This document shows, piece by piece, positions 10,494 to 21,099 of a stretch of 64,000 nt of DNA; within the stretch, counting starts at the first letter, position 1; each line of letters opens with the position of its first letter. The notes below the pieces were generated by a model. It made no database searches, was not told where the DNA came from, and worked only from the letters and a program-made list of their open reading frames with translations. The position numbers were made by a program, and so were the translations under genes. The DNA comes from Bathelium albidoporum. Its lineage: Eukaryota; Ascomycota; Dothideomycetes; Trypetheliales; Trypetheliaceae. The stretch is from assembly GCA_021031095.1 (NCBI GenBank), contig JAGFVP010000005.1, forward strand, positions 1 to 64,000, given 5' to 3'.

Positions 10494-11686
10494 ATGCAAG
10501 CACCGGCTGATGGAGATCGCAATCGTGGGCCACAGCTAGTGGCCCTATATTGGACGGAAGGTGCAATCGCCATCCTCATCGTGGCCTTGCGGGTCTACTG
10601 TAGGGTCACGATGCGGCAGATGGGCTTAGATGATTATATGATGCTCTTTACTCTGGTACTCACTCTCTGCCCATACCTGAAGGTATCGGACTGACGCGCA
10701 CTATAGGCTCTTTTCCTGATTCTAGCAGGCTTCGTGACTTATTATGCCAGCATTGGAGGGTGCAGGCACTTATTCTACTTGACGCCAGCGCAACAACTCC
10801 TTGCGGTCAAGTATAACTGGATCACCCAGCCCTGGGGCATCTTCGGTTTTGGTACGGGAAAGATCTCGGTAGCCTTGCTCATTCTTCGCATCCTGGGACC
10901 CAATATCTTCTGGCGCAAGTGGATACTCTACGTGACGATGATCGTTGTGTTCACGACCACGTCGTTGGCCTGCATCCTGACTTTTGTGCAATGTGACCCA
11001 CCACGTGCATTGTGGACGCCGCAACTCGTTGCTGAACACAAAGCTACATGCTGGAATCCCAAGTCGCAATCTGACTATGCCATATTCTTCTCCTGTAATG
11101 TAGAACCCAGACGGTTACAACAGCTTCAAGCGACTGACCGAAGTAGGCTTAAATGTATTTTTCGATGTGCTCCTTGCCGTCTTGCCTATGACAATCGTCC
11201 GGAGTCTGAACATGAAAAAGCCTGTCAAGATCGGCCTCAGCTTCCTTCTCGGGCTCGGCTTTTTAGCAGCCATCTGCGGCATCGTCAAGGTCAACTATCT
11301 CGCAGGGCTCAACGCCCGTTCTGATTTAACTTGTGAGTTCGTTCACTTCCCATCTTCTGAGAGTAGCTAATGCGTACGCAGGGGCAACATTTAATCTCTT
11401 TGCCTGGTCTGGTGCTGAGCTGTTCGTGATCATCATATGTGGCAGTATTCCGCCCATCAAGCCGCTTTATGATCACGTGGTGACTGGTCGAAAGGGGAGT
11501 TTCTCGCGCAGTGGGTTACGACCGTTTTACGGCTCTGGCAAAGCCAGCAAGTCACCAAGCAAGGATAGTGGGACATCTGATGTCTCCGACCAAGAAGTTC
11601 TCACTGGTGACGGCATCAAGCTTGGAAATTATCTGGCCAAGGGCAGGAACATCTCAAAGACCGTCGAATATTCAGTCACGCGATAG
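10494..11686 (+). CDS. Seven-transmembrane fungal rhodopsin-domain integral membrane protein
   Basis: Four exons (10494-10655, 10707-11094, 11147-11332, 11382-11686) separated by 49-52 nt GT..AG introns give 346 aa. The start at 10494 (MQAPADGDRNRG) gives the usual short extracellular N-terminus before TM1 (ALYWTEGAIAILIVALRVYC). Family features in order: the GLDDYMM turn after TM1, GCRHLFYL, the KYNWITQPWGIFGFGTGKIS segment, CILTFVQCDPPRALW, a CW pair in the extracellular loop, TM segments around LLAVLPMTIVRSL, and the TFNLFAWSGAELFVIIICGS helix before a basic Ser/Lys-rich cytosolic tail. This matches the fungal rhodopsin-domain family (PF20684) found beside secondary-metabolite genes, for example SC1-cluster-like proteins. 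The ligand and role are unknown. It lies tail to tail with the UbiA gene, which fits but does not prove cluster membership. Confidence 0.85.
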
Positions 11687-12022
11687 CACAGTAATAATAA
11701 TGTTTATTCATTAGTAATGCATCTCATTAAATATCTTCCCGATCTCATGCATAATACCGAGTTCACACTTCACAGCTAGATATGTAGCCACCTCTAGGAA
11801 AGGAGTGAGATTTGAAACAAACTTTGTCAATCAATTTTATTTCTGCGTTGATCTATCTAAGTTTAGCAGAGCAAAGTAGTAAGCTGCCTCGATACAGTTA
11901 GTCACGTGCTCGTCGTGTAATTCTCCCTGATAGTTACCGATCCAGTCATGCGATAATGCATGGGCTGATCCTAGCCTCCACATCTTCCCTTTATCTTACT
12001 CCCGTCAATGTATCTAAATATT

Positions 12023-13180
12023 TCAACGCAGTGCATACGCTGCCAGTAAGCCGCCCACCATAGCCCCGCCGACATACCTTGCGTTCCCAACTTTGAACCA
12101 CCACGCACAGCTTGAGGGCTCCTCAAGCCTTACCATAGTGATCATAGCTACGAGACCCGCAGTGCAACCGCCAACGCCCAGGATTTCCCAAGCCAGGCCC
12201 AAGTGACCCAGCCTGCCGGTAAGGACGAGACAGATGACCATGCCTGTCGCCAGTTTTGCGAGCAAAGGCTTGGTGCCGAAGCGTTCAGTGGGTGAGACAT
12301 CTGGAGACGGGTTGTAGTACAGGAGAATGAGGCTCTTGACCCCCGCCGCCGCGTCTTCAGCCGCATCTTGGTGCGAATAGACGAGCTCATAGCACAGCGT
12401 CCAGAGCACGTTCGCCACGTACAGCGATACCGTTGCCGGGTCTGGTGAGATTTGCGCTAGCGCAGCACCGAATGTTGGAGCATCTGGCGAATGCGAGGCA
12501 GTACGGAGCATCACCTGAAAGGCGTGGCGCAGCGGGGCAAGGTGTAGCGGATCGGCCCCCATCGCTGCGGCGCCCATGAACACGCCCCACGCCATGGGGA
12601 AGCCAAGCACGACCTGCGGGTAGTAGGTAACGCGCTTCGTGAGCGGATAAGCAAACCAACCGAGCACGGCCGGGAGGGCGTAGAGGCCGCACAGCGGAGG
12701 CATGGCGGCCAGGGTGCCGACGCACAGAGCGATCTGGGCAAGGGTGAAGATGTTGGCCTGGGTCACGGATACGGCGCCGCGCGCTATAGGACGGTTGCGA
12801 CACCGTGAGACCTGCCGATCGTAGTCGACATCGCAGGTGTCATTCCAGGTGCAGGTCGCGCCACGCATGACCAGGACACCCCAGAGGAGGAGGAGGTTGG
12901 AGGTAAGGAGGGTAACGGCGTCAGACTGGGACCGAAGGGAGGCGAGGAGCGTACCGGAGACATGGGGAAACCAGAAGTACCTGTTGCAATCAATCACCTT
13001 GCCGAGACATTTCCACAAAACCCCCTACCAGTACCCATTTGGGCGGTCGAGGCGCATGAGTTGGAGGTATGGCAGCAAGGACGCTTTGAGACGAGAAGAC
13101 ATGCCGGCGGAAAGAACAGAGGGGTCAGGTTCACCAGCTGACGGGTGCTTTTTGGCATTCGCAGGCATCTTTTCAGACAT
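12023..13180 (-). CDS. UbiA-family aromatic prenyltransferase
   Basis: Two exons (13180-13029 and 12980-12023) joined by a 48-nt intron; the split Trp codon is restored, reading MRLDRPNGYW then YFWFPHVSG. The product is 369 aa, the usual size. The first Asp-rich motif NDTCDVDYD lies at about residues 97-105 and the second, YSHQDAAED, at about 253-260. Both bind the Mg-prenyl diphosphate. About eight hydrophobic helices follow the UbiA pattern. Family knowledge: such enzymes attach a prenyl chain to an aromatic acceptor, either 4-hydroxybenzoate in ubiquinone synthesis or a polyketide/shikimate-derived ring in meroterpenoid clusters. The lack of an obvious mitochondrial leader and the neighbouring methyltransferase favour specialised metabolism, which is inference. 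The frame is open upstream to 13417, so a longer N-terminus is possible. Confidence 0.88.
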
Positions 13181-14577
13181 GATGGGTTTGAAGTCCGCGG
13201 GAGCGACAGAAACTTGACCGAGCAAATCCACAGACGAAGTGACAGATTTAATGATGAAGGGTCGATAGTAATATAGAGATACTCTTTCATGGAACGGCTG
13301 AGAGAATGAGGGCAATGATTCCAAGAAAGTCTGGGGCCTCCAGAAGGGCCCCAGGTCCCGCTTACTAGCGTTTATCTTCCTGTGCCATGATTGTAGGTAT
13401 GCGATGGTGTATCGCATGTACCCCGCTACATGAAGGCAGAGGATTCTCAGCGGGTCAGCACTTGGGCAGAAGCGGAGTGGAGATATATAGACGCTACCAA
13501 GGCGCGTCCGACTGGTAGCGCGTATCTTGATTGGAGCGAGTCAAGAGCGTTTGAAAGGATTCAAGACCTTTTCACCTATCCAAGTGCGATCTGTAAAAGC
13601 ATCAATACAGTTCAACACATTTTAAAAATGTACCGTCAGCCCTGTTCCTTTAGAATTGTCTTCGATCCATGGAAATTGCCCACTTTTCGCATGCGTTAGA
13701 CTGATTTTCACGAACGACAACGCTATCAATCGGACGCGGCTTGGTGGTGTATGTGGCGTAAGCCTCCCACAAGCCGCTTTCTGTACTAGGGCAATGCAGC
13801 TAGCAAGATCCCGAGGCTGAATCTCTACAGGCGACTGGATAGTTCGGCCTGCATAAGAACGATCGAGGCAGGGTCCAGCAAGCTGTACCGCATATGCAGG
13901 ATGTTAGAGTTTGGATACTATACTCAGGTACCTTTCCGCATCGGCTGGCTATAACAGCCCGCCTCTGGGCATTGGTGGAAGTTCAAGTCGAACTGATCAA
14001 AAAGATGGAGCGCTACGATTGCTATCAGCAATTGAAGTTCTTTTTCAGAATGCTTACCTCCTAAATGGGGCTACTAGGCGAGGGGGCCTTTTCAGCTGCG
14101 TGGCTCTGCGGCCCCCACGGGCCGACAACGGTCTTTCAACCACCAGGGCCCCTTGTTTTGGCGCACAGAAATTCAACGTCCACCAACCGAATTCCTCACA
14201 GAACTCGTGAGGCAAGCTGGTGCATGTCGTCTCCTTTCATGTCAACTGTCCTGGTGATCGCCTGCTGGGTTCCGCTTCGCGTTTATTCTGTTCTGGGCCG
14301 GAGGTCTGTGTGTAGAGATGCAACGACATTAGCGAGCTGTTGGTCGGGCCCGTATGTGAGGAAAGGCAATTTCAGCCTCACCTCGATATGTGCCGACATG
14401 GATCTGCAATGCAAAGGAGCAAAGCTTCAGCGCAGCGTTGAGCTGGATATACGCGCCGGAGGTTGACCCTAACACAGCAATCCCTATCTCTCTGTTCCCA
14501 AAATTACCTCTCGGCGTGGGTACTAAAGCTTCCCCTCGTCCCCTTCTTCAGGCTGCTACGTGTGGAGCCAATTCGAA
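13181..14577. promoter_or_regulatory. Divergent intergenic region between prenyltransferase and O-methyltransferase
   Basis: About 1.4 kb holding the promoters of two divergent genes. The open frames here are short and conflict with each other. I see no repeat. A bidirectional promoter would allow co-regulation of the prenyltransferase and methyltransferase, which is inference from orientation only. Confidence 0.4.
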
Positions 14578-15940
14578 ATGGACACTCTATTCGCACAAGT
14601 CAAATCTGTCGCTGAGAATGCCGATGAGGCTGGGCGCAAGAAGCTCCTCGATGGACTTCGCCAGCTCCAGTACGCCATCGAGACCCCGCAGGACTCTATC
14701 CAAAGAATCATTTTTCTTGTACGTGCACTACAATCACCTTAGTCATGAGTATTAGATCAGCTAACACGGGACAGCAAATGCGCGTGGCCGCTGCTCGAAT
14801 CGGTTGCGATCTGAAGCTATTCAATATCCTTGTCGACTCTCCCTCTCCAGTGACCTCTGACGAGCTGGTCGAGAAGACTGGATGCGCTCCTCTTCTCCTG
14901 AGTACTGCTGGGATCTATCTACGTAATCGTGAGCCAGCTAACAAACAACTCAGGTCGCATCCTGCGATACCTTGCCTCCATCGGTGATATCACAGAAACC
15001 AAGCGTGATACGTATGGCGCAAACAACGTCACCCGCGCTCTTGCCATTGAGGGATTTCAAAGCGCTGTCCACCATTAGTTCGTTGACCTCCATTCATTCA
15101 ACCTCTCCCGCTAACCCCCTGCCAGCTTTGACAGTCTTGGCCCGGCCATGCAAGCTTTACCCGATTTTCTCAAAGAGAACAACTATCGCGACATCACCGA
15201 TGTGACTAAGACGCCGCTCCAAAAGGCCTGGAACACCGATCTCCCTGCCTTCATCTGGGCCCAGACCAAACCCGAAAACCTCAAACACTTCCACCAGTAC
15301 ATGGCTGTCCAACGCATGGGCATGCCCACCTGGCTGGACGTATACCCTTACCAAAAGCACGCGCAAGACCTTGCTCCTGATCGACCACTGTTTGTTGATG
15401 TTGGAGGCGGACTCGGGCATCAGAGCATTGCGCTGCGGGAGCATTTGCCGGAGGTAAAGAACCGCATCATTGTACAAGACCAGGCGCAGGTGTTGGAGCA
15501 CGCCATCAAACACCCTGGAGTGGAGACCATGTCTCACGACTTCTTCCAGCCGCAGTCTGTGAAAGGTAAGCACCCATGCACCCAGCAACCATCCGCCACG
15601 ACTGATGCAATGTCTTACGTCGGCAGGCGCCAAGATCTACTATATGCGAAACATCATCCACGACTGGCCCGACGAGAAAGCGGTTGTGATCCTCAGGAAC
15701 ACGGTCGCTGGCATGGCTCCGGATTCCGTCATCCTTATCGATGAAATGGTGACGCCAAACCAAGGCGCACGCTGGGAGACCACCCAGCTTGACCTGACCA
15801 TGATGACTTGTCTGGCGTCCCTGGAGCGGACGCACGACCAGTGGTATGAGTTGGCCGCGAAAGCTGGACTGAAAATTGTCAAGATGCACATGTACACGTA
15901 TAGTCTACAGGATCATATCATAGAGTGTGTCCCAGCCTGA
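14578..15940 (+). CDS. SAM-dependent O-methyltransferase of the fungal secondary-metabolism type
   Basis: Five exons (14578-14718, 14775-14901, 14954-15077, 15126-15565, 15627-15940) encode 381 aa. The third intron has an unusual GTTCGT donor. The N-terminal helical dimerisation/winged-helix part includes RILRYLASIGDITET. The SAM-binding glycine loop LFVDVGGGLGH lies at about residue 216-226. The catalytic region YYMRNIIHDWPDEKA has its general-base His at about 288, and an acidic DEMVTP follows. These define the PF00891 plant/fungal O-methyltransferase family, which methylates phenolic hydroxyls of polyketides (sterigmatocystin 8-O-methyltransferase-like) and other aromatics. It is divergent from the UbiA gene and convergent with the M20 gene. 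All motif residues are present and no frame is broken, so it looks functional. Confidence 0.9.
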
Positions 15941-16462
15941 GGGAGTCATAGAACGGAGCCGATAAATCGAGTTTGGCACTTCAAGTAATGGGTTCACCAC
16001 ATAATTTTTCGACGGAGTGTTTCCTGATTATCTCGGTTGGGGAATGCAGTTGATACGGCCTACGTCTCCATACAACTCCATGAGCGTGAGTATGGTAATG
16101 GCAATCTGCGTGCTGTTCCTCGCACGTATTCTAAGCACAAAGGCCGAATGCAATAAAAATTCCCGGTCCGATGGGTAGATTGCTTTGCAAAGTTTTCTGC
16201 TCAAGGCGCGATCAAATGGCAACAGCGTCATAAAGTATTATCCAGCTTTCCTTTTCCTGACAACGTAAGCTTAGTCCAATAAATCGTCCTGTCATTGGCT
16301 CTAGGCGCGTAAAAGAAGAGTGAAGCTTTGTGTCCCTATTGGGCATGAGTGGACAGGTCATGCACCTAGAAGCCGGAACCTCAGCAGCTTTGCGCTAACG
16401 CATGTTCCAGCCAAGTTCATAATACCAATTGCGCAATGACCTACAAGTTTCTGCTGCTCTCA

Positions 16463-17962
16463 TTACTCTACTGACTGAGCAAGCCATGTTAACGCAGCGA
16501 GCGCATACGCGTCAACGGCCACCTTCAAGGTCGGCTGCACCGCCGGCGCAAACAACGCGCTGTGATTTACCGGTATCTCTTCCAGCGTTCCCTCCCTCTC
16601 TGCCCGGTCCCATGCCCCCTGCTCAACTCCACCGTAAGTCCAAAAACAGCACGGCCGATCCACGCTGGTCCCCAGGATGGCAAAGTCCTCTGAGCCGCCC
16701 AAGCGCGGGCCATCGCGAACAAAGCCCTGCGGCGACTCGCCGAAGTGCGTCTCGAACGTGCCATCCAGCCGGTCCACCACCTCCGCATCGTTGTACATGA
16801 ACGGAAAGTGCCGCGTGGGCACGAGCCGCGGCGGCCGCGGCGCCCCCGACGCCGCGCACTCGGCCCGGACCACGCGCCCGACGGCTTCCAGGACGCGGGC
16901 GCGGGTGGCGGGCCGCACGGCGCGGACGTCGACCTTCAGCACGGCCGCATCGGGGATGACGTTCTCGGCGTCGCCAGCAACAAGGCTGCCGACGGTGACG
17001 ACGGCGAGATCGTCGGGCGCGACTTCTCGCGCAACGATGGTCTGCAAGCGCAGGACGGTCGAGGCGGCAGTCACGATCGGGTCGATGGTGCGGTGAGGCT
17101 GGGAGGCGTGACCACCTCGCCCGTAGACGGTGATTGCCATGCTGTCGGCGGAGCTCGCCATGAGATGCTTTTTCGTGGCGATGGTGCCTGCGTTGTCGGA
17201 AGGTTAGTGAAGAGACGGAAACGAGCTTTGGTTGATTACATGGGGCTGGCCGTGATGTGCTGGAATGGATACCTTTCTCGCGGTACACATATACTCTTTC
17301 GGCCCGTTTCCTCAGGTATTCAGTTTTTTTCTGATATGGAAAGGGAATTGAGCTTGCAGAAACTCGGATGAATCGAGATTCCATTCAGCACGTAGCAAGA
17401 AAATGAACTCGCCTGATCTGTACGGCATGACATGCCCTCCCAGGACTACATCTGGAACAGGCACCTTCTCATACAATCCGTCATCCACCATCGCCTGTGC
17501 ACCTGTTCCTCGCTCCTCTGCCGGCTGGAAGATAAGCAGCAGTGTGCCGGACCACTCTGCTCTCGCACTAGACAATAGTTCGGCTGCCGCAAGTAATGAA
17601 GTGATATGCATGTCGTGTCCGCAAGCATGCATCACTGGTTTCTCAATGCCTTCCGCATCCTTCATACGTCTTTTGCTGGCGTAGGGTAGTCCGGTTGCCT
17701 CTTCCACGGGCAATGCATCTGTGTCTGCTCGGAGAAGTATCGTTTTGCCCGACCCATTTTGGAGGACGGCGGCAAGGCCGTGGCCGCCAATGTTGGAATG
17801 GATTTTAAAGCCCGCGAGTTTTGATAGGTAGCCGGAGATGGTCAAAGCGGTTTCTTTCTCCTGATTGGAGAGTTCAGGGTGGGAATGGAAGCGTTTATAC
17901 AAGTCCTCGTAAGGTTCGAGACTTGGACGATGCTGCGTCACAATCTGGCTCGGCTTTGCCAT
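16463..17962 (-). CDS. M20-family amidohydrolase (aminoacylase/hippurate-hydrolase-like) with a GC-AG intron
   Basis: Two exons (17962-17413 and 17187-16463) encode 424 aa, the normal family length. Metal ligands are visible: ACGHDMH (Cys114, His116), the PAEERGTGAQ acidic pair (Glu149-150), GGHVMP (His177) and, near the C-terminus, NHSALFAP. The dimerisation-domain motif GRGGHASQPH lies between. Family knowledge: these enzymes cleave N-acyl or N-aromatic-acyl amino acids and related amides, using one or two metal ions. To join the family-conserved YRSG and TIATKKHLM segments, the 225-nt intron must start GCGAGT, a rare GC donor; it ends in a normal CAG and has a CTAAC branch site. No usable GT donor preserves the conserved sequence. 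No signal peptide is seen, so it is probably cytosolic. It is convergent with the methyltransferase. Confidence 0.85.
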
Positions 17963-19823
17963 ATTCGAGAAAAGAGGGCAAATAACTCCGGCCTATGTTG
18001 GCCGGTTTTTATGTTCTTAGCGAGACTCGTCAATCCTAAGCGAGTCGGCGGGGACAGTATACTCAGTACAACTGCCAGGATCCGAAAAAATACGTGGCTC
18101 CAACTCTGAATTGAGCGAGTGGTCTGTAGAAGAAAGAGACGTGCAGTGTGCGACCGATTGTCATTTGTTCAGGTAAAGAACTACGGTAAGCATGACGGCA
18201 GAAATAACCACGGGATGATTTTCATTTCCCCGCATTGGGTGGAGACTGCGGTGGTGTCAGTAGTACTAGGCCAGCGATAAAATGTACATGAGTTGACCTC
18301 AGATGTCCAACGAAAAACGTTATCCTTCAGACATTTCAGATTTTGCATTTGTCTGAAAATCGACGGGTTAAGCTGAGTGAATGAGTTAGTCTTGTCAAAT
18401 CCTGTTGAATCTGAGACCGTGGTTTTCACGTCTGGCTGGTCCTTTTTTCTCATCGGACACGGCCAGACATATCAATGTTCGCTCTCGAATAGATTGTAGA
18501 GCGTAGCAGAGCTTGATGTGAGATGGGTATCTGATATGTACCAACGCGAAAGAAAAAAAGAAAAAAACACACCAATGCCAGTCGGCTAAGTTGCCACATA
18601 TTCACACACGTGACTTTCCCAGTGCAGCTGCTTTGTATAGAAATCAACAGAATCTCCGCAGATGCTGACTCAGCGGCTACTCCTTAATAGCGGTGCCATT
18701 ATGCCGCTATCCCCGTTGACGCCGCAACATCAACTGACTCATTTAGTCTTACCCGTCGCAGGCACGATACAGCCCCCCATCCCGGCCGAACAAGAAATGT
18801 TAGGGGGATGGTGGTGACCCAGTACAGCCACAAGGAGCTCGGACTGATCATGGCGGACAGACGAGAGCAGAACTACAGATTGTGCTCTTGGTAGCAGAAA
18901 TCTCCCATCCGGCGCGGTAAATTGGAAGAAGCCTGTCCTGAATACAGCTGCAGAGAAGGTCGGTGGAGGGAAGAACGAAGTTAACAGCGATGATAAGACG
19001 CACGTCTGTGGCGGCTCGGCTCGCTGTGTGCTGCGTAATGTGACTTAAGCGAGATGCATCCTGCTGAGCGGTAATGTTGTATACCTACAGCATACCGTCT
19101 ACACCATTCATTACGCCTGAGACTGCCAACAGTCCGCTTGATCCATCATACTCTGCAAATCTCTCCGCAGCTCAGTGATGTGCGCTTGGTATCTTTGCTT
19201 CAGCCCCTCGGAGACTTGCGGATTGCGAGGTGGATCCTTTGAGAAGCCTTCCGTTGGTCTTCCGAGACACCGATTACTGTTCTTTGCATTGCAATTTCCT
19301 CAAAGGCGAAGTAAAATCGCGTGCTGAGTGGAATCGTGCATGGAGTGGCGTTGTCTTCCGGCAAGTTTACGCAACTATTGCAAGGCTTTCGAAACCAGGC
19401 CCACAAGACTGATTGAAGCCATGAGAGGTAAGGGGAGCCGTTCACTGGTATTCTCATCATTTCCTATCATTTAGAATCATTCTCCCGTTCGCATGAGTTT
19501 CCGAAAGCATTGCTCTTCCCCAAAAATGCGAAATCCAACTCCTTGCAATAATGGCAGCCAGATAGGCTTCAAGCATCAGAATTGCTTCCTTTAGGTATAT
19601 GCACGTTTCCGATGCCATCATTCGACCGCGTGCAGGCACCCTATCCCAAACAGAGGCTCGCACAATTCCTGTCGATCTAATTCGTCTGATATCCACCAGA
19701 CCTCACACCAAGCTCGCGGCTTGCCATCTCCGAACACCTGATACCTAGCAACGCAGAGCGTGGCGTCGGCTGTCAGCTGCGCCGCACTCCGTTTCTTTGT
19801 GAAGGAGCGGCAGCAATCCTTGG
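17963..19823. other. Intergenic region, no gene recognised
   Basis: Upstream of the M20 gene and otherwise empty. Two bZIP/AP-1-like TGACTCA words occur near 18666 and 18736, too few to call a regulatory module. The stretch 19351-19423 resembles 23824-23890 and is listed as a finding. Confidence 0.4.
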
Positions 19824-20012
19824 CATTGGCGCACCAGATGCGCTGCCTATTACCGCCTATGACATCTACTCAATCAAAAATGGGGGCATTGGCGCACCAG
19901 ATGCGCTGCCTATTACCGCATATGACATCTACTCAATCAAGAATGGGGGCACTGGCGCATCAGATGCACTGCCTGTTACCGCCCATGACATCTACTCAGT
20001 CAAAAATGGGGG
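19824..20012. repeat. 63-bp minisatellite, three copies
   Basis: Three head-to-tail 63-nt units (19824-19886, 19887-19949, 19950-20012). Units 1 and 2 differ at two positions and unit 3 at several. Because 63 is a multiple of three, two plus-strand frames stay open through the array. One gives 21-residue units beginning ALAHQMRCLLP, in an ORF at 19760-20134. The other gives units reading GIGAPDALPITAYDIYSIKN, but without an ATG. Neither has a recognised homologue. Confidence 0.85.
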
Positions 20013-20357
20013 CAAGAGGTTATCGTGACTCAGATAACTGGACTGCTCAGGAGATTCCAAAATCAAGACTGGTCTGGTCTCTCATATTCGGGCAATCAAC
20101 AGTGGAACGTTGTCTCATCCAGATTCCGGACTGATTGCTTATGTCATGGATAGTTCCGTTTGAGCTCTCCATCGTACAGAGCATAAATACAACTCTTCGT
20201 CCGCCATCAACATCCGCAATCCTACTTCTCAATTGCAATACAAGATTTCACAATCCACCATCACCGTTCACAGTCATTCTTCTCAATAGTAAAAGTCGCC
20301 AACCGGCATCAACATTCACAACCCTTCTTCTCTGCTCAACAACAACCCAACATCCAC

Positions 20358-20552
20358 GACCGCCACCGTGAAAGGATCTTCTTTCAGGTCCTTCTCAGGT
20401 CTCGTCTCGACGCAACATCCACGACCGCTACTGCGAGTGAATCTTCTTTTAGGTATTTCTTAGCTCTCATCTCGACGCAGCATCCATGACCACCACTGAA
20501 AAAGAATCTTCTTCTAAGTCTTTCTCAGATCTCGTCTCGACGCAACATCAAA
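20358..20552. repeat. 65-bp imperfect tandem repeat, three copies, just upstream of a small gene
   Basis: Units at 20358-20422, 20423-20487 and 20488-20552 share GACC..AC, ATCTTCTT, TTCTCAG and the end CTCGTCTCGACGCAACATC. Sixty-five is not a multiple of three, so this is not protein coding. It ends one base before the ATG at 20554, so it would form the promoter or 5' UTR of that gene. Confidence 0.8.
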
Positions 20553-20553
20553 C

Positions 20554-21048
20554 ATGCGTTGTCTCGTATGTGCGCAAGAATACCCCACACCAGATCCCCA
20601 GTGTGACCTCTGCAATTCACCAAATCCTCTTTTTGGAGTCTCGTATCTTGTCACTATCGACCGTGAAAATGCAAGCGACAACTTTTTCAAGAGTACAATG
20701 CCGCGTAAGGTGAATGGCTATCAACAAATCGAAAACCAACATCGAACCAGTATACTGGGCCTGGAGCTAATGATGAACGATGGATCGCGCGAATACATCA
20801 CCTTTCAGAGCCTCCAAGGAGCAATGCTGGCTAGATCTTGGAATCCTATGACCAGTGGATGGACCAAATTGGACCAGAACAACGGCGTGCAAAGCATCCA
20901 CCCACGACATAGACTCAAGGTGCGAACAAGATTCGGCTCAGTTCTTGAATGGGACGATGACGTTATACCATCTCCTCACTCAAGCAGCGAGCTACTGGTT
21001 GAAGTTGCTATTGGAGCCCAGACTGCAGATTGGGTCATTCGTTTTTAA
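20554..21048 (+). CDS. Small orphan protein with an N-terminal zinc-ribbon-like Cys motif
   Basis: A single-exon frame of 164 aa beginning at an ATG in AAAC context. Four cysteines at residues 3, 6, 17 and 20 (C-x2-C-x10-C-x2-C) resemble a zinc ribbon or small treble clef. A mixed beta-rich region follows, with a polar centre (LELMMNDGSREYITF), and the end VAIGAQTADWVIRF suggests a compact domain. I do not recognise the family. It is convergent with the APH-type kinase, with only 51 nt between stop codons. The APH protein also carries unusual Cys pairs, but no sequence relation between the two is evident. It may be lineage-specific. Confidence 0.5.
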   Translation: MRCLVCAQEYPTPDPQCDLCNSPNPLFGVSYLVTIDRENASDNFFKSTMPRKVNGYQQIENQHRTSILGLELMMNDGSREYITFQSLQGAMLARSWNPMTSGWTKLDQNNGVQSIHPRHRLKVRTRFGSVLEWDDDVIPSPHSSSELLVEVAIGAQTADWVIRF

Positions 21049-21099
21049 GAAAGAACAAGTAAAAAGTCTAACAGGTAAAGTATCCTCAACCGCAAAGCA

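Noticed and set aside
16623..17384. 253-codon minus-strand frame over the M20 gene
   Set aside because: Out of phase with the conserved M20 residues. Arg-rich shadow of the GC-rich exon.
18660..18745. Two TGACTCA words as a bZIP-controlled promoter
   Set aside because: Two 7-mers 70 bp apart, 700 bp from the nearest start codon, are too weak a basis.
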